Positions 21,081-33,520 of a DNA stretch of 64,000 nt are shown piece after piece; position 1 is the first letter of the stretch; each line of letters begins with the position of its first letter. Below the pieces are notes generated by a model. The model made no database searches, had not been told where the DNA came from, and worked only from the letters and a program-made list of their open reading frames with translations. A program made the translations under genes and the position numbers. The stretch covers positions 2,663,057-2,727,056 of the forward strand of contig CM055822.1 in NCBI GenBank assembly GCA_029582265.1, read 5' to 3'. Source of the stretch: Zoroaster sp. YZ-2022 (lineage: Eukaryota; Echinodermata; Asteroidea; Forcipulatida; Zoroasteridae).

Positions 21081-22400
21081 TAGGCTTTGGTGGTATAGAT
21101 TTTTTTCATCCATGATATGTCGTCAAACACATATCACGATTTTCGATAATATCGCCATTATTTTTCACGCATGAGTACGTGTTTTAGAACCCATGTACCC
21201 ATATACACGCGTCACAATAAATTGCCAGTGCTCACCCGAGAGATACGTGGAATCGCGCCGTTCACGAGTGCACCATGGCCATTGGCAAAATCGTTTGAGT
21301 AATAATTATGTTACTGTGTCATGTGTCCCGATCAAATCATCGGCCCGAGTTCACGTGACTCGCGTTCCACGTGACTGTGTCATAGTATAAACACGTGACT
21401 AGGTTTATTCCTGCATAGTACTGCAGAGAATAACACCATGTGATTGTGACACGTCATTTGTGCTTCTGAAGCTGTGTCCGAGTTTGGATTGTATTCAAAC
21501 TATTTTAAATAAATGTCAATTGTTGGTTTATCAAGAGTATGTGTAGGCCCTATGTGTCCTAATCCCCCAACTTTGATCAAGTCGCTGTCGATCCATGCTT
21601 TGATTTTCTTCATGACTAATGTGAGCACAGAGCACCGGTCACCTGCATTTACTGCAAATGTTATTTTGTTGTCGATTTTTAAGGTAACGCCCGTATTCTG
21701 CATATATTTAAATATGCATGATATAATGTACTCGCATGTGGTATGCCAGCCAGAGTCACAGACCACCATGGCCCAGATAGGACCCTATCTACAGTGTAAA
21801 GTACACTTCCGATAGGGTCCTGACCAAGAGTTCTTCCCGTTCGTATACCTGTAAAGTTTGAACTGAATTTTCTCCTTTTTTTACCTGTCTTCAGTGCAAA
21901 CTTTACAGGTATACGAACGGGAAGAACTCTTGGTCAGGACCCATCGGAAGTGTACTTTGCACTGTAGATAGGGTCCTATCAGGGCTAAGACCACCATGGA
22001 TGGATAGTGAGACATAAACATTGTTGGATCAAATACCCATTCAATCCAAAACACTTATTCTGTCTGAATAGATTTCTTTGAGTGGCGGTGGATTTTAAAC
22101 AACACCCTGTCAGGCAGCTCCTTTGTTGATATGACAGTCGGCTTACCAAAGAAGTAGTTCGATTTTGTTTCTCATTTCCGAAAGCTGAAAAGACTTCCCC
22201 AAGTTTTTTCCATGGAATTTATGACCCGACGGACAATCGAAGATTTGTTATTTTTTAATCGCGATATATTTTTTCTTCGCGATATATTTTTTTCATTGCA
22301 ATTTGCCGATATCTCGATAATTTGAAAAGTTCTAGATATCATAATCGAATTTTAAAAAATATCGCAATATTCGATATTATCGTGTCATCACCTAAGCCGA
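21081..22400. mobile_element. Non-autonomous hAT element, GATATCG family, long form
   Basis: Left end TAGGCTTTGGTGG and right end CACCTAAGCCGA, flanked by GTCACAGG and GTCATAAG (6/8 match). The interior parallels 25524-26949 (TCACAATAAATTG, CGCCGTTCACGAGTGCA, AGGTTTATTCCTGCATA). No transposase ORF. It hosts a foldback insertion at 21771-21988. Confidence 0.75.
21771..21988. mobile_element. Foldback element inside the hAT copy
   Basis: Two arms of about 90 bp are almost perfect reverse complements (for example CCAAGAGTTCTTCCCGTTCG and CGAACGGGAAGAACTCTTGG), separated by a short spacer. The flanks are a perfect 10-bp duplication GACCACCATG (21761-21770 and 21989-21998). The sister hAT copy has a single GACCACCATG at 26592-26601, so this is a true insertion. 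Duplication length and long arms suggest a Mutator-type foldback MITE. Confidence 0.85.
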
Positions 22401-22654
22401 GTCATAAGTCTTTTCATTGGGTCGTATCAGCCTCCCCAGAGCAGAAGGAATGTATAATCAACAGCTTGACAAACATCACATATTTTCCTTTAGAATGTGG
22501 TAGGGGATACACTTAAGTAGAGCAAAGTGTAGTCAAGTGAGAATTGGGAACACATTTTGGGAGATTTTGAGCAATGAATGTATGCATATCCAGTGAGATG
22601 TTGGCTATTTTAGCATCTGATAAAAGCACATGCTTATGCCAAAAAAAAATTCCG

Positions 22655-22930
22655 GTTTCTGGTCATAGGTTGGCTTAAAAGTTGTTGCAGTGATGCACTT
22701 TTTTTTGTAATCTTTTTTTTTTTTTTTTTTTTTTGGCCAACCAGTAAAATACGCGATACATGTACATGTATACATGGTTATTGAAACCAGACCAAATTTC
22801 CACCAAAGTATGGTGGCTAAGAGAGGCCTCACAAATCGGCAAACGTTCATACCCCTATGTGAAAAAGTCGTTTAAAACAGCACGGCAGAATTCCAATCAA
22901 TCTAGCAGTTTTGGCTGCAATCATTCATAG
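22655..22930. repeat. CCAACCAGT-family repeat, copy 1
   Basis: Shares GGCCAACCAGTAAAATACG, GCTAAGAGAGGCCTCA, CAAACGTTCATAC and GGCAGAATTCCAATC with 35880-36060. Contains a long poly-T run (22708-22733). Confidence 0.6.
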
Positions 22931-23029
22931 CAAAAAGAAAACGGTCCTAACAGTCCTAAATAAATAAGTAAATAAATAAAGTAAATAAAACAAATCTGAA
23001 AAAAAATGCAACACTGAACTAAGGGAGGA

Positions 23030-23280
23030 GGGCCAAAGTCATGGTACAGCCAAGCCTTTGAGAAGCATGGCCAGGCCTAGGCTACCTGGCCTCCAAATTG
23101 TCTTTTGTGAGTCCTAATCCTGTAACAAGACAGTACCTGCCAATCAACATAACATGCGCTTCTGGAGGGCCTAGCCCAGGCAAGCAGAGCTCATTATATA
23201 GGCCAGTAGGCAGGGAAAAAGCCTGGGCCTGGCCAGGCTTCTCAAAGGATTTCCTGTATCATGACTTTGGCCCTTGTCCC
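23030..23280. repeat. Imperfect inverted-repeat element
   Basis: GGGCCAAAGTCATGGTACAG with TTTGAGAAGC at the left is mirrored by GCTTCTCAAAGG and ATCATGACTTTGGCCC at the right. The interior is rich in CAGGCC/GGCCTGG. MITE-like; non-coding. Confidence 0.6.
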
Positions 23281-23289
23281 TAAGCTTCA

Positions 23290-25300
23290 ACCAGAACCAG
23301 GGATGTTTGTTTTAGCCTAATGGAATAAATAGGTTCGATCTAGAAAATGTCATCCACTGTCGGATGTATCATGCAGCCTCCAGTTTTTTCCATCTCTAGC
23401 TTCTCATGGCTATACTCTTCCCATATGTTATGTCATCTCACCATCTTCATCTTTGCCTTCCTCTCCTCTGTTTTCTTGGTTACCATTCAGTTATTTTGTT
23501 TCGTCCATCTGTTGTCTTCTCTTTGTGCTATGTGACGGTGCCTACCTTCATTTGGGTTTCTTTATCGTTTATAATCTTTGACTTTGGTTTTACTTATTTC
23601 ACTATTTTTTTTAAAATCATCCCGTAATGTTTATATGTACCATTCTTCTCTCTATGGCAGGTTGGGCTGTCATGACTTCATGTTCCAGGTATTTTGTTGT
23701 TGACCATATTTCAGCTACATCTAAATCATATATCAGATCATTTTTATGTGCACAGGCTGAATGTTTGGAGATTGACATGAATGCTGATGGTTTCTGATAC
23801 CTGCTAGGTACATGTAGCTCAAACACAACAATCTACACATCTACACTGAAGAAGATGCAAATGATGAGGTGAGTGTTAAAGTTGTAATTATAATCCTCTC
23901 CTGTATAAAATTAACATGATTTGGGTGGAGTGGTGTTAAAAATTGTGGTCATTTAATTAATAGCACTATGGAACAAGTGTTCAAGGCAATAGCATAGCTA
24001 CGATTTTTTTTTCCCAATTTTTTTTTGACGCAAAAAAAGTTACAACCAAAACAAAAGGTAAACCCTTATTGTTATGCTGCAATGTTTTTTTTTTTAATGG
24101 TTTCGGCATGATTTTTTAATGGTTTATTTTCATTTCTTTTTAATTCTCAAAAGGAGTGTTATTTTATTTCTGTTAGACACAAGGAATAACATTGGCGTTA
24201 GAAAACGAATGTTAATTTCAATTCTTTGATTTAAAATATATATTATCATAAAACTAAACTGTGAAATTTTCATCCCATAGGGAATCACGTTTTTCTTTTA
24301 AAGAAATAAACAAAAAAAGGTTGAAATTATTATTTTTTGTTTTTTTGTACAGCCTATTATCTATCTAATAACACAAAACGAATTGATAGAAACGTTCTCT
24401 ACATAGGCTGTTTCCTTTGTAAGAGGTTTGACATTTCTGAAACTCCTTTGGGTTGCACGTATAGAAAAGTGCACTTATCAACCTTTATGCCATGGGTATT
24501 CAACAAATACCTGGCCACCATTGCTCTGGGAAGCTCTTGCCTTTGAACTATTAAAATTAGAACACACATAACACAGTTCAAAGCTACATGTAATTTGGCA
24601 GTAAAGATGGCATCATGTTATTCCAGGTGCAATTATTTTATCTGCATCCTTGTTCAGTCATCATCTAGTGCATAGTTTAATTAGCAAAGTTTTAAGGGGA
24701 AGTTTGAAATCTAATGTTAATATTCTTGTATATATTTTAGCTACATGTAATTAAAAATGGATATCGGATATAAATATTCCTTTAAAATGTTTGTGTAAAG
24801 TGGCCCGGGCTCACTAGATGGACATAGATTATGAACTCAAATTAAAAAAATTTTAACGGGATATTTAACCCTCCTACAATCAGTGCAATTTTTGAAACAA
24901 TCCATTCAGACCACTCCAAGCCATTAGCTGTTGCCAGTGGCCTCCTATGGTTACCCTTCTATGCACTGTCACACCACTGAGATTGCAGGGTAAAGTGGTC
25001 TCCCATCAATACATTGTAGGCCATACTATTATGTTCAAACATTTACAGTGGCCTTGGGTGGCACACAGTTGATTTTGTAAGATTACTTGGAAAGGACAGC
25101 AGGCTTGTACATGTATGTACTGAAGGTTGCTGAAGAACAGAATTTAGTGGATCGGAGTGTGTAGGAGGGTTAACTTTGTTGGGTCGAATTATCTAACTGA
25201 AGTGGAGTGGATAATAATTCTGTAATATTTGTATTTGGGTAATTATCAATGTTGTACCTTCCCTTACAAAGTAAATCTAACATGGACAAATTATAAATGG
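23290..25300. other. Gene-free stretch
   Basis: AT-rich sequence with short homopolymers. The small open frames show no conserved motif or splice context. Nothing recognised. Confidence 0.4.
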
Positions 25301-25309
25301 ATTTGTGTT

Positions 25310-25515
25310 CTGATATGGCGGTCGTCACAATGTGGGTTCGAATCCTGGTTGCGACCATGGTGCTTGTGTCCTTCAGCAAGACACTTTACCATAATTGCTT
25401 CTCTCCACCCAGGAGTAAGTGGGTATGAGGGCAGAGTAGACTGTTGTTTGATTAGCCCTATGTGCCAAAATGGCCGCAATTGAGCTGTGTACTCCTCAGG
25501 GAGCTGCATGAGATG
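25310..25515 (+). mobile_element. SINE fragment interrupted by a hAT element
   Basis: B box GTGGGTTCGAATCC followed by the SINE body (CAGCAAGACACTTTACC, TTCTCTCCACCCAGGAG, GCAATTGAGCTGTGTACTCC) up to GAGATGGTTTCAGG. The SINE resumes after the hAT insertion at 26950 (TTTCAGGAATGC to about 27000). Confidence 0.75.
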
Positions 25516-25523
25516 GTTTCAGG

Positions 25524-26949
25524 TAGGCTTGGGCAATATCAATTTTTTTCCTCCACGATATGTCGTCAAACATATATCGCAATATTCGATAATATCGCGA
25601 TTATTTTTGTTTTTCACTCATGAGTGCTTTAAAGCCGGTAATGACAGGGATGTACCCATCTACAAGCATCACAATAAATTGTCAGTGCTTACGAGAGACA
25701 TGTGCAATTGCGCCGTTCACGAGTGCAACATATGGGGCGGATTTTTGCTGCCCTAACCAGAAACAAAACGGCACAGCTACGTGAAAACGCGAACCTAACT
25801 ATACAATTGTTTTTAGTTTGTGACATGTTCAATCGTCAATGTTTCTCAAAACAGAACTTACTCGTGAGTGCTAGTAACTCGAAAGATATACTGGTATACG
25901 AACAATCATTTCATCATGTTTTAACAATTAACAAAACTTTTGTTACTTTTTACAATCCGCCATCTTGAAATTAAGCGTAACCGATCACAAAGTTTGGTTT
26001 GGTCAGAACCATGATGTCATCGCAGCACAACCGAACTTGGGAAAACGCTTAACCAATGACTAAAGCCCAAACATGTTTCTGGTTACGGTCGCAAAAACGC
26101 ACCCATCGCCATTGGCAAATCGTTTGCATAATAATGTGGGACGGTTACTGCATCGTACTTCCCAATCAAATCATCAGCCCGAGCTCACGTGAATCGCGTT
26201 CCACGTGACTGGGTCAAACATGTGACTAGGTTTATTCCTGCATAATACCGTGGAGAATAATATTAAAACCATGTACTTCTGAAGCTGTGCCCGAGTTTTA
26301 AATAAACGTCAGTCGTTGGTTTATCAAAGAGTATGTGTATGTGTTTTGTAACTAGACAAGACAAGAGTCCCAGTATGGTATAATAGAATAGTGTCTCACA
26401 ACTTTGATCGAGCCGCTGCTGATCTGGATCCATGCTTTGATTTAATTCATGACTAATGTGCGTGCAGAGCACCTGCAATTACTGCACATGTTATTTTGTT
26501 GTTGATTTAAAGGTAATGCCCATATTCTGCATATATATTTAAATATGCATGATATAATGTATTCGCACATGGTGCGCCGGCAACAGTCACTGACCACCAT
26601 GGCTAGAGAGTGAGACGTAAACATTGTGTACACATTGTTGGATCAAATACCCACATTCAATACCCAATGCTTAATCCATCTGAATAAATTTCTTTGAGTT
26701 GCAGTGGATTTTAACAGTGCCCTGTCAGGCGGCTCCTTTGTGATATGACAGTTTTCCATGTTATTTCCATGGAATTTCTGACCTGAGTAACGATCAGGGA
26801 TTTTTTTAATCGATATGTTTTTAATTGCGATATATGTTTTTAATCGCAACATTTTTTTTTTATCGCGATATCTCGATAATTTGAAAAGTTCTCGATATCA
26901 TAATCGTATAAAAAAAAATTGCGATATTTGTTATTATCGCCCAAACTTA
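25524..26949. mobile_element. Non-autonomous hAT element inserted in a SINE
   Basis: Starts TAGGCTTGGGCAATATC and ends ATCGCCCAAACTTA, with a perfect 8-bp duplication GTTTCAGG (25516-25523 and 26950-26957). 1426 bp, non-coding, same family as 21081-22400. Subterminal GATATCG/ATCGCGATA clusters at both ends. Confidence 0.9.
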
Positions 26950-26999
26950 GTTTCAGGAATGCTTTTTGTGCCTGATGAGCAGGGGGTAATAATATTGTA

Positions 27000-27140
27000 A
27001 GTGCTGTCGATACATGCTTTGATTTAATTCATGACTAATGTGAGCACAGAGCACCTGCAATTACTGCAAATGTTATTTTGTTATCAATTTTTAAGGTAAC
27101 GCCCATATTTTGCATATATTTAAATATGCATGATATGATA
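27000..27140. repeat. Partial hAT-interior duplicate
   Basis: GCTGTCGATACATGCTTTGA through GCATATATTTAAATATGCAT repeats the interior of the hAT elements at 21580-21720 and 26410-26550. Solo fragment without ends. Confidence 0.6.
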
Positions 27141-27284
27141 TCCTAACATACTGACTGTAATCTAAAGTGGGAACAAATTTGTACGGATTATGTCTAGTTT
27201 TAGTTTTTTTCTCACAAAATTATTATGAATTAGCAATATGAATAAGATGATTGTGTATTGGTAAGCTATTTCACTTAACGGTTT

Positions 27285-27440
27285 AACAGCACGTGCCCCC
27301 CCCCCCTATGAAAAATCCTGATAGTGCCCCAGAAAAGAAAAAGAAAATGGAAAAAACCCAATATCCCTGGGGACACACCCCCACTGAAAATGTCCTCGCT
27401 ACACTGCTGGCACGAAGCCCTTCACGTCGTGAGGTCCGGG
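27285..27440. repeat. Poly-C-containing dispersed repeat, copy 1
   Basis: CCCCCCC, TGAAAAATC, TAGTGCC, GGAAAAAACCCA, CCACTGAAAA and a GCTGGACG-like end recur in the same order at 28565-28715. Truncated transcript-like repeat; class unknown. Confidence 0.5.
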
Positions 27441-28564
27441 GCCTGCTTAAGGGACGTGGGAAAGTTTTTAGTTTTAGATGCTCTCTGGTACATTCTGGTG
27501 CATTCCAGGAGATTCCAGGTTTTAGAAATTTTCAGTCATACATTTTTTCCACACCCTAATTTACCAGAAAGCCTCATTAGTCAGTGACCACTATTTTACA
27601 TTTTCTGCACAAACTTTAAACTGACACATGTAGTTTTAACCTGTTCGCGTCGGGAATAACAACATTTTTCTGGGCCCCTGTGCGGGTTTATTTTTCCCAC
27701 ACACACCGTGAGGCCACGTCTTCCGAGCATGTCACCGTACATGCGTGGCTCAACCAAGCATGCATACCAATATTCCGGAGTTTCCTTTGGCGTGTTTAGA
27801 TGCTCTCCGATCCATAGTGCAAAAAAAATTGCATGTATACACAGCCTCCGACGCGAACTGGTTAAATCTTACTGTGAAAGTTATATGAAGATATAAAATA
27901 AAAAATGAATATAAATAATAGGCTATAAGATTTGAGGCATCGCATGGTAGAGTATCCATTTAATACCCTCCATTTAATACCCGCCGGCCATTTTGAGCGG
28001 AAAAAGTTTCTTCTGATTTAAATACATTTCTTAATTGTAGTCTATTCTGTACCGAAAACTAGATAAAAAACATTGATTTTCGCCAATTTTTTATAGAGAT
28101 ATTTATGTTATTTAGCGGCTATATGCCGCGCAATCGAGCCAACAAGTTGCTTACGATCCACCACCAGACGCCGCCATCATCACAGCATGGTGCACGCTCT
28201 GCGAGCAGTCACATCTCATTCACGGCCAGCCGACCCTTTGCGGGCAGCTTCGTTAAATCCAAGTACATGTATTTATTTACACATCAGCCATATTTCATCA
28301 TTTTCAAATAACTTGAAATTGAAAGACATAACGTTTATACTCCTGATCCCATAAACATGAATTGTCGATACAAAGTTTTGAAAGGGAATTCCCCCTGTAT
28401 GTGCAATGTGCATGTACATGTATAATTCATGCATACACGTACATACACAGGGTCAGTCCATGCAGTCAGCTGTAGTCTGTGTATGCAATGCACGTGTGCA
28501 CATGGTTTATGGTTATTCACGATCAGTATCACGTGCCATTTCCGCACGTCGCGATTGGATAAAT

Positions 28565-28715
28565 TTGCATGTACCCCCACAAATTTCCAGTGCACCCCCA
28601 CGAAAAATCTTCATAGTGCCAAAAGAAAAGGGAAAAAACCCATACCTCCTGGGCCCCCCCACTGAAAAGCAGTGCCCCCCACTGAAAAAGTCCTGGCTAT
28701 GCCGCTGGACGTGAC
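28565..28715. repeat. Poly-C-containing dispersed repeat, copy 2
   Basis: Partner of 27285-27440, with an internal duplication of the CACTGAAAA block. Confidence 0.5.
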
Positions 28716-29717
28716 AACAATGTGATTGTTTTCGCTACTAACAAAGTGCGTATCAGGTGAAAAAAGTACGTATCGGCAATTTCGGTAGCGTAGTGGCCAA
28801 AAAATATTTGCGTATCAGGCCGATGCGCTAGCTTATGCGTGGGGAGAACCCTGATATTAGAATAAAAAAATCTCTCGCGATATTTGATATCATGTTATTG
28901 CCAAGCCTACCAAAATATAAGTTCACTAAGTCGATACTTTAGACAGGTCTTAATTAACATGCCCTAACTGAACTCTGAAAACAATTGAAACATTTCCATA
29001 TGGAATCGTTTGTCTCATTTATTGCTTTGATAAGTCGATAGATGGCGCTGTTCATGGATAAGTGCTCACTATGGAAACAAAGATTGAGCCAATCACAAAT
29101 GAGCCCTACCTACACCGCGCGTCCTGTGTATGTGTGCATGCATTGCCAGCGGGATCTGTCCGTACGACCAAATATGAAAATGACCTCGGCGCGGCCCATT
29201 TGTTAGTTTGAAGAATGAAACTGGGACCTCTTTCAACGATACATGTACTAAAGGGGAATTTCCATGATGACCTTTTATTTAAGTTTACTATGAATATTCA
29301 TGACTGTAACTTGCTTTTACCGCATGTACAATCTGTATAGCATGCATGATACTGTCGCACAGTGACTCGAAATTTCAATGGCGCGTTACGGGAATGCGAA
29401 AGTGTCATTGCTCAACACACGTTTTGGTCTGCCAGCTCGATGTTTGACTTTAGGGATATAAGTACTAACACAAAATTCTCACAAATGGTAACAATTTTCA
29501 GATATATGTATCTTTAATAATCAGAGATTATGGTTCCGAGTGTACAACTTGTAAATGATATTCCTACGTTGCACACAATCACTTTTAAAATAGGGAACAA
29601 CGTAGTTCTCCATGAGTTTGTGCATGGTTGTCTCTGCTTCACCGTTGGCGGCGCCATAAATGAGACGTTTCAACTCAATATGTTCCAAATTGTCATGTTT
29701 CCCCCTGCTTATTGAGT

Positions 29718-29935
29718 CTTTTGGTAAAGGTACAACATTGGTAATGTTGGTTCCATGAGTAAATCTTACTCTCTTTGAATCAAGATATACATTGAAGGAA
29801 GGTACAGCATTGGTAATGTTGGCCAAACTGCTTCTCGAGTATGCTTACTCTCTTTGAATCAAGATATACATTAAAGGGAAGGTACAACATTGGTAATGTT
29901 GGCAAAACTGCTTCTATGAGTATACTTACTTTCTT
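29718..29935 (+). repeat. Tandem GGTACAACATTGGTAATGTT units
   Basis: Three units of about 90 bp, each GGTACA(A/G)CATTGGTAATG, then a CTTCT...GAGTA segment, then CTCTTTGAATCAAGATATAC. The unit start equals the end of the TTAA-type MITEs at 34058 and 51119, suggesting duplication of a MITE end. Confidence 0.7.
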
Positions 29936-30445
29936 GAATCAACAAACAAAAACAATCAAAAAAGATGTTAATGTTTCAGCTCAATGCAGATTCTACATGC
30001 AAGTTAGGAGAAAAAAAAAAACATTTACTTATGTAAATGTTTTTTTTTCTCTACAATCAATGTACTCCAGACAATAATTTGTCAGGGTGATTCGGTACCT
30101 TAACAAATATTGCATCAAGTTAGCTTTTCAGTTAATTTGTAATTAGGCCTACCACTGTTGTACCATTATTCCCTTAAAATAATTTCAAAATAGTCATCAA
30201 GAAACGATATTCTTCAAAAGTCTTCAAAAATAGAATATTCAGAATGTTTATTCATTTATATCACAATAACATTTCTATTTGAATAATTGTTGATATTGTT
30301 TGTAATATTCAGATAGGATGCATCAACCAAAAGATACTCCAAGCCTGAAACAACTGACAACAGCAGGGAGTTCTTTCATCTCGGAGGTGGATCTGCAAAG
30401 GAGACAATATATTGATCATGGTAAGTGTGTAACTATTAGATTAGG

Positions 30446-30726
30446 TAACCCTATTACTACAAGGGTCAAAATCAGTCAAAATGTTGATATACTTGCCAAG
30501 GTATATCTAGCGCACTTAAAAGTCAAACACTGTCAAACCTTACATGTAGTAAGTACATTTACAGGTCAAAATGAGTCAACCATTTTTGACTGGTTAAAAG
30601 CATTGTCTTGTATTGTTCAGGGTGGTCAAAATGACAGTAAAAACCAGTCAAAAATGTCCCTGTGTGCACATTTTGGTCAACAGTCAAAACAGGCAGTTGA
30701 CTGGTTTCGACCTCTATAGCAACTTT
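30446..30726 (+). mobile_element. GTCAAAA-rich repeat element, copy 1
   Basis: From AACCCTATTACTACAAGGGT to CTCTATAGCAACTTTCC. Contains about ten GTCAAAA/TTTTGAC motifs. The same ends occur inverted at 32086-32704. Part of it lies in an open frame from 30318 that looks fortuitous. Confidence 0.65.
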
Positions 30727-30866
30727 CCATTAGTTCTAATGTGCAGCAATAGTAGGTGGGTTAGTAAGTATTAAGGGTAAATTAAATCAATAGTCAATGT
30801 ACATTGTGAAAAGTTCTATGTCACAGATCATCAGCAGGCACTGAACATGGACATTATGGTGATCAC

Positions 30867-31232
30867 TAGTGCTGGGCGATTAGTGAAATACACTACCGAG
30901 TAATCATACAGTAATTATTTATGAGTTGATTAATCGTGAGTAATTGACCGCATTTTAAACATTATTTAAGCTGTTTTAACCCTTTAAATTGTATACATTA
31001 CTCATACTAGTCACAGCCTATTTCATTGGTTATTCTTGTATTTCAAAACTACACTATTTCAAACCTACTTGTTGTGTTTCATCTGATATTATTTAAGATT
31101 TTATATGTTTAATAAATAGACAATGACAAAAGAATTGGTTGTTTAATGTTACCACTAAATATGTTACTGAGAACAATTACCAGTTACTACTCACAAGTAC
31201 TTGAGCAGTCACACTAAGCTAGGCCAGCACTA
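30867..31232. mobile_element. hAT-type MITE (TAGTGCTGGGCGATT)
   Basis: Ends TAGTGCTGGGCGATTAGTG and GGCCAGCACTA, flanked by GTGATCAC (30859-30866) and GTGATCCC (31233-31240), 7/8 identical. 366 bp, non-coding. The interior shows GAGTAAT/ATTACT repeats. Confidence 0.75.
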
Positions 31233-31239
31233 GTGATCC

Positions 31240-32085
31240 CCCTTCAGAACAATATTGGTTACAAAGTACCAACTAATATTACCATTATTAAATGCCTGTA
31301 TCCAGTTTGGTTTCCAAATGATATTTTTTGTGTTATTTTTGTGTGTGCTTGGTCGTGAAACAGACAAAGCGTGAATCAGTGTGATGCAAAACACCAACTT
31401 AACACAAAAGTAAAATAAACATAAACTCACGTTTGGTTCATTAATACTGCCTTGTGTCCCAATTCCAGCTAAATCTAACAGTTGGGTAGTAGTGTTACTG
31501 CATGGTGTTGGATTTTGATGGACTTAGTACTGTATAGCCCAGACAGGGATAGTTTACATGGGGCCGGGTATCCCAATTCCAGCTAAGTCCAACAGTTGGG
31601 TGGTAGTATTTGTACAAATTCAGGAAGGTTTTTAGCCAAAATAGATACGGGTAGGATTAAAATGAGAACTCAAATTTTGAATGGAAATGCATAATTCACA
31701 TTCATTTGAACCATAAGATTCCAAATATGGCTCTGGATGAAAACCCTTGCCCCACCCTACATTCAATATCATCATGCATTATTCCACCATTTCTATTTCT
31801 GTTTTCATACAAACATTACATATAAAAGTGTTCTTTAACTGGCGAATACGGGAAGGGAAATAGTGAAAAATATATGATTTTATTCAACATATTGAATGTA
31901 TGGTTGTAAATGAGGTGTTTCATCTGTAGGAGCTCTTCAGGAAATGCAAATTTTGTGACTTATGACTTGACTTGGACAATAATGACTTGGGACTTTTACC
32001 GGTCCAAACAGGAAGTTCAAATTCAAACGCAAAATTGATATGTGTTTTGAATATGAAATGACTACTCTAGGTGCACTTTAGTGGG
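31240..32085. other. Gene-free stretch
   Basis: A short duplicated block (TCCCAATTCCAGCTAA with CAACAGTTGGGT) near 31458 and 31570. No coding sequence recognised. Confidence 0.4.
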
Positions 32086-32704
32086 AAGTTGCTATAGTGG
32101 TCAAAATCAGTCAATTGACCATTTTTGACTGTTGAATCAACTGTGCACACATGGGCACTGGTGACTTGTTTTGACCATTTGAGTAGCTGCCACACACTGT
32201 GCTATGACTGCTGGTGACTGATAAGATCATTATCTGCTTCAGGGGATCACTGACTTGTTTTGACTGAACAAACAATGATAGGGGTGCTGAAGGCTGCCAG
32301 TTTTTGACTGATAAATCAATGCAGGGCCACTTAATTATGCTAGGAGTCAATGACTTGTTTTGACTGATAAATTAATTTATTTTGACCACAGTGCTTATAT
32401 CAGTCCAAAACGCTGACTCAATTTGAGCACCATCCACATTACATCAACCAATTAATAACAGTCACTTCATTTTGACCAAAGTGCCTTTACCAGTCGAAAA
32501 TGGTCAACTCATTTTGACCACCTTCAACATTGCATGATAATGCTTTTACCACTACCAGTCAAAAACAGTCGACTGTTTTTGACTGATTGATGTACTAGCT
32601 ACACATTAGGTTTGACAGTGTTTGACCTGTAAGTGCTGTAGATATACACTGGCATGAACTTCGAAATTTTGACTGATTTTGACCCTTGTAGTAGTAGGAG
32701 GGTT
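32086..32704 (-). mobile_element. GTCAAAA-rich repeat element, copy 2
   Basis: Inverted relative to 30446-30726: begins GGAAGTTGCTATAGTGGTCA and ends TTTTGACCCTTGTAGTAGTA. Longer, with many internal TTTTGACTGATAAATCAAT-like repeats. About 20 TTTTGAC/GTCAAAA motifs. Confidence 0.65.
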
Positions 32705-33113
32705 ATAAAAGATGATACACCTTTGAAAAAATATTTTATTGACATAATCGATGTTAATTCGATTGAACCGGAAGTTCACTCGAATACCGTGTTTGTTCCA
32801 ACAAACACTTGAGCTCTAGTTTTTCATTTTATTTTATTCAATCAACAACTTATTTTAATGAAGTAAAATATGTCTAAACATCTTATATAACATGTCAATA
32901 TTTACAGTGTACATTTGAGCCTATATGTTACGTTTAATGTTGGTATACGTTTCCCTTCAATGTGTTGCACGCAAATATTGCCGATTATAGCCAGGTTCCA
33001 GTTAATAGATAATAAAACCCTATCATGGTAATATGCGCCATGTTTTTGGCAGGGAAATATTGTTACAACACACCTCCCCCCCCCCTCCCTAAAATCTGCC
33101 ACATAATTTTTTA

Positions 33114-33203
33114 TTAACCCTAACTCCCTAAGCATTGTTAGTGAACAATAAAAATCCTTCAAAATCCTCCAACTGCCTTTGTTGTCTAGGGAGTTAGGGT
33201 TAA
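33114..33203. mobile_element. Tiny TTAA-flanked MITE, copy 2
   Basis: TTAACCCTAACTCCCTA to TAGGGAGTTAGGGTTAA, 90 bp with perfect 17-bp ends. Inverse orientation of 20763-20855, with matching interior (CCTTCAAAATCCTCCAACTG). Confidence 0.8.
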
Positions 33204-33520
33204 TGTGACTCATTACAGGTTGCAGTTTATTGGAGCTTGTTTGAAAATGGAGCTCAAAAGATGTAACATCCTACTGAAATGTTGCACATGTTGGGTGAGG
33301 AGCAATCACTTACATAAGAAGGAAGAACTTGGTGAGGTGGAAATTATCACAATGGATGTGGCATGCTTTTAAATATTTTGTACGACTACAAGATTGTTGG
33401 TCAAATTTGACGAGGAAAAGATCTGATGAAACAGGATTGCACAAGACAATACTAATTTTCACAATGCTAAGATTACAAAGACAGAATTACATGGATAGTG
33501 CCAAATGCCAAGATAACATG

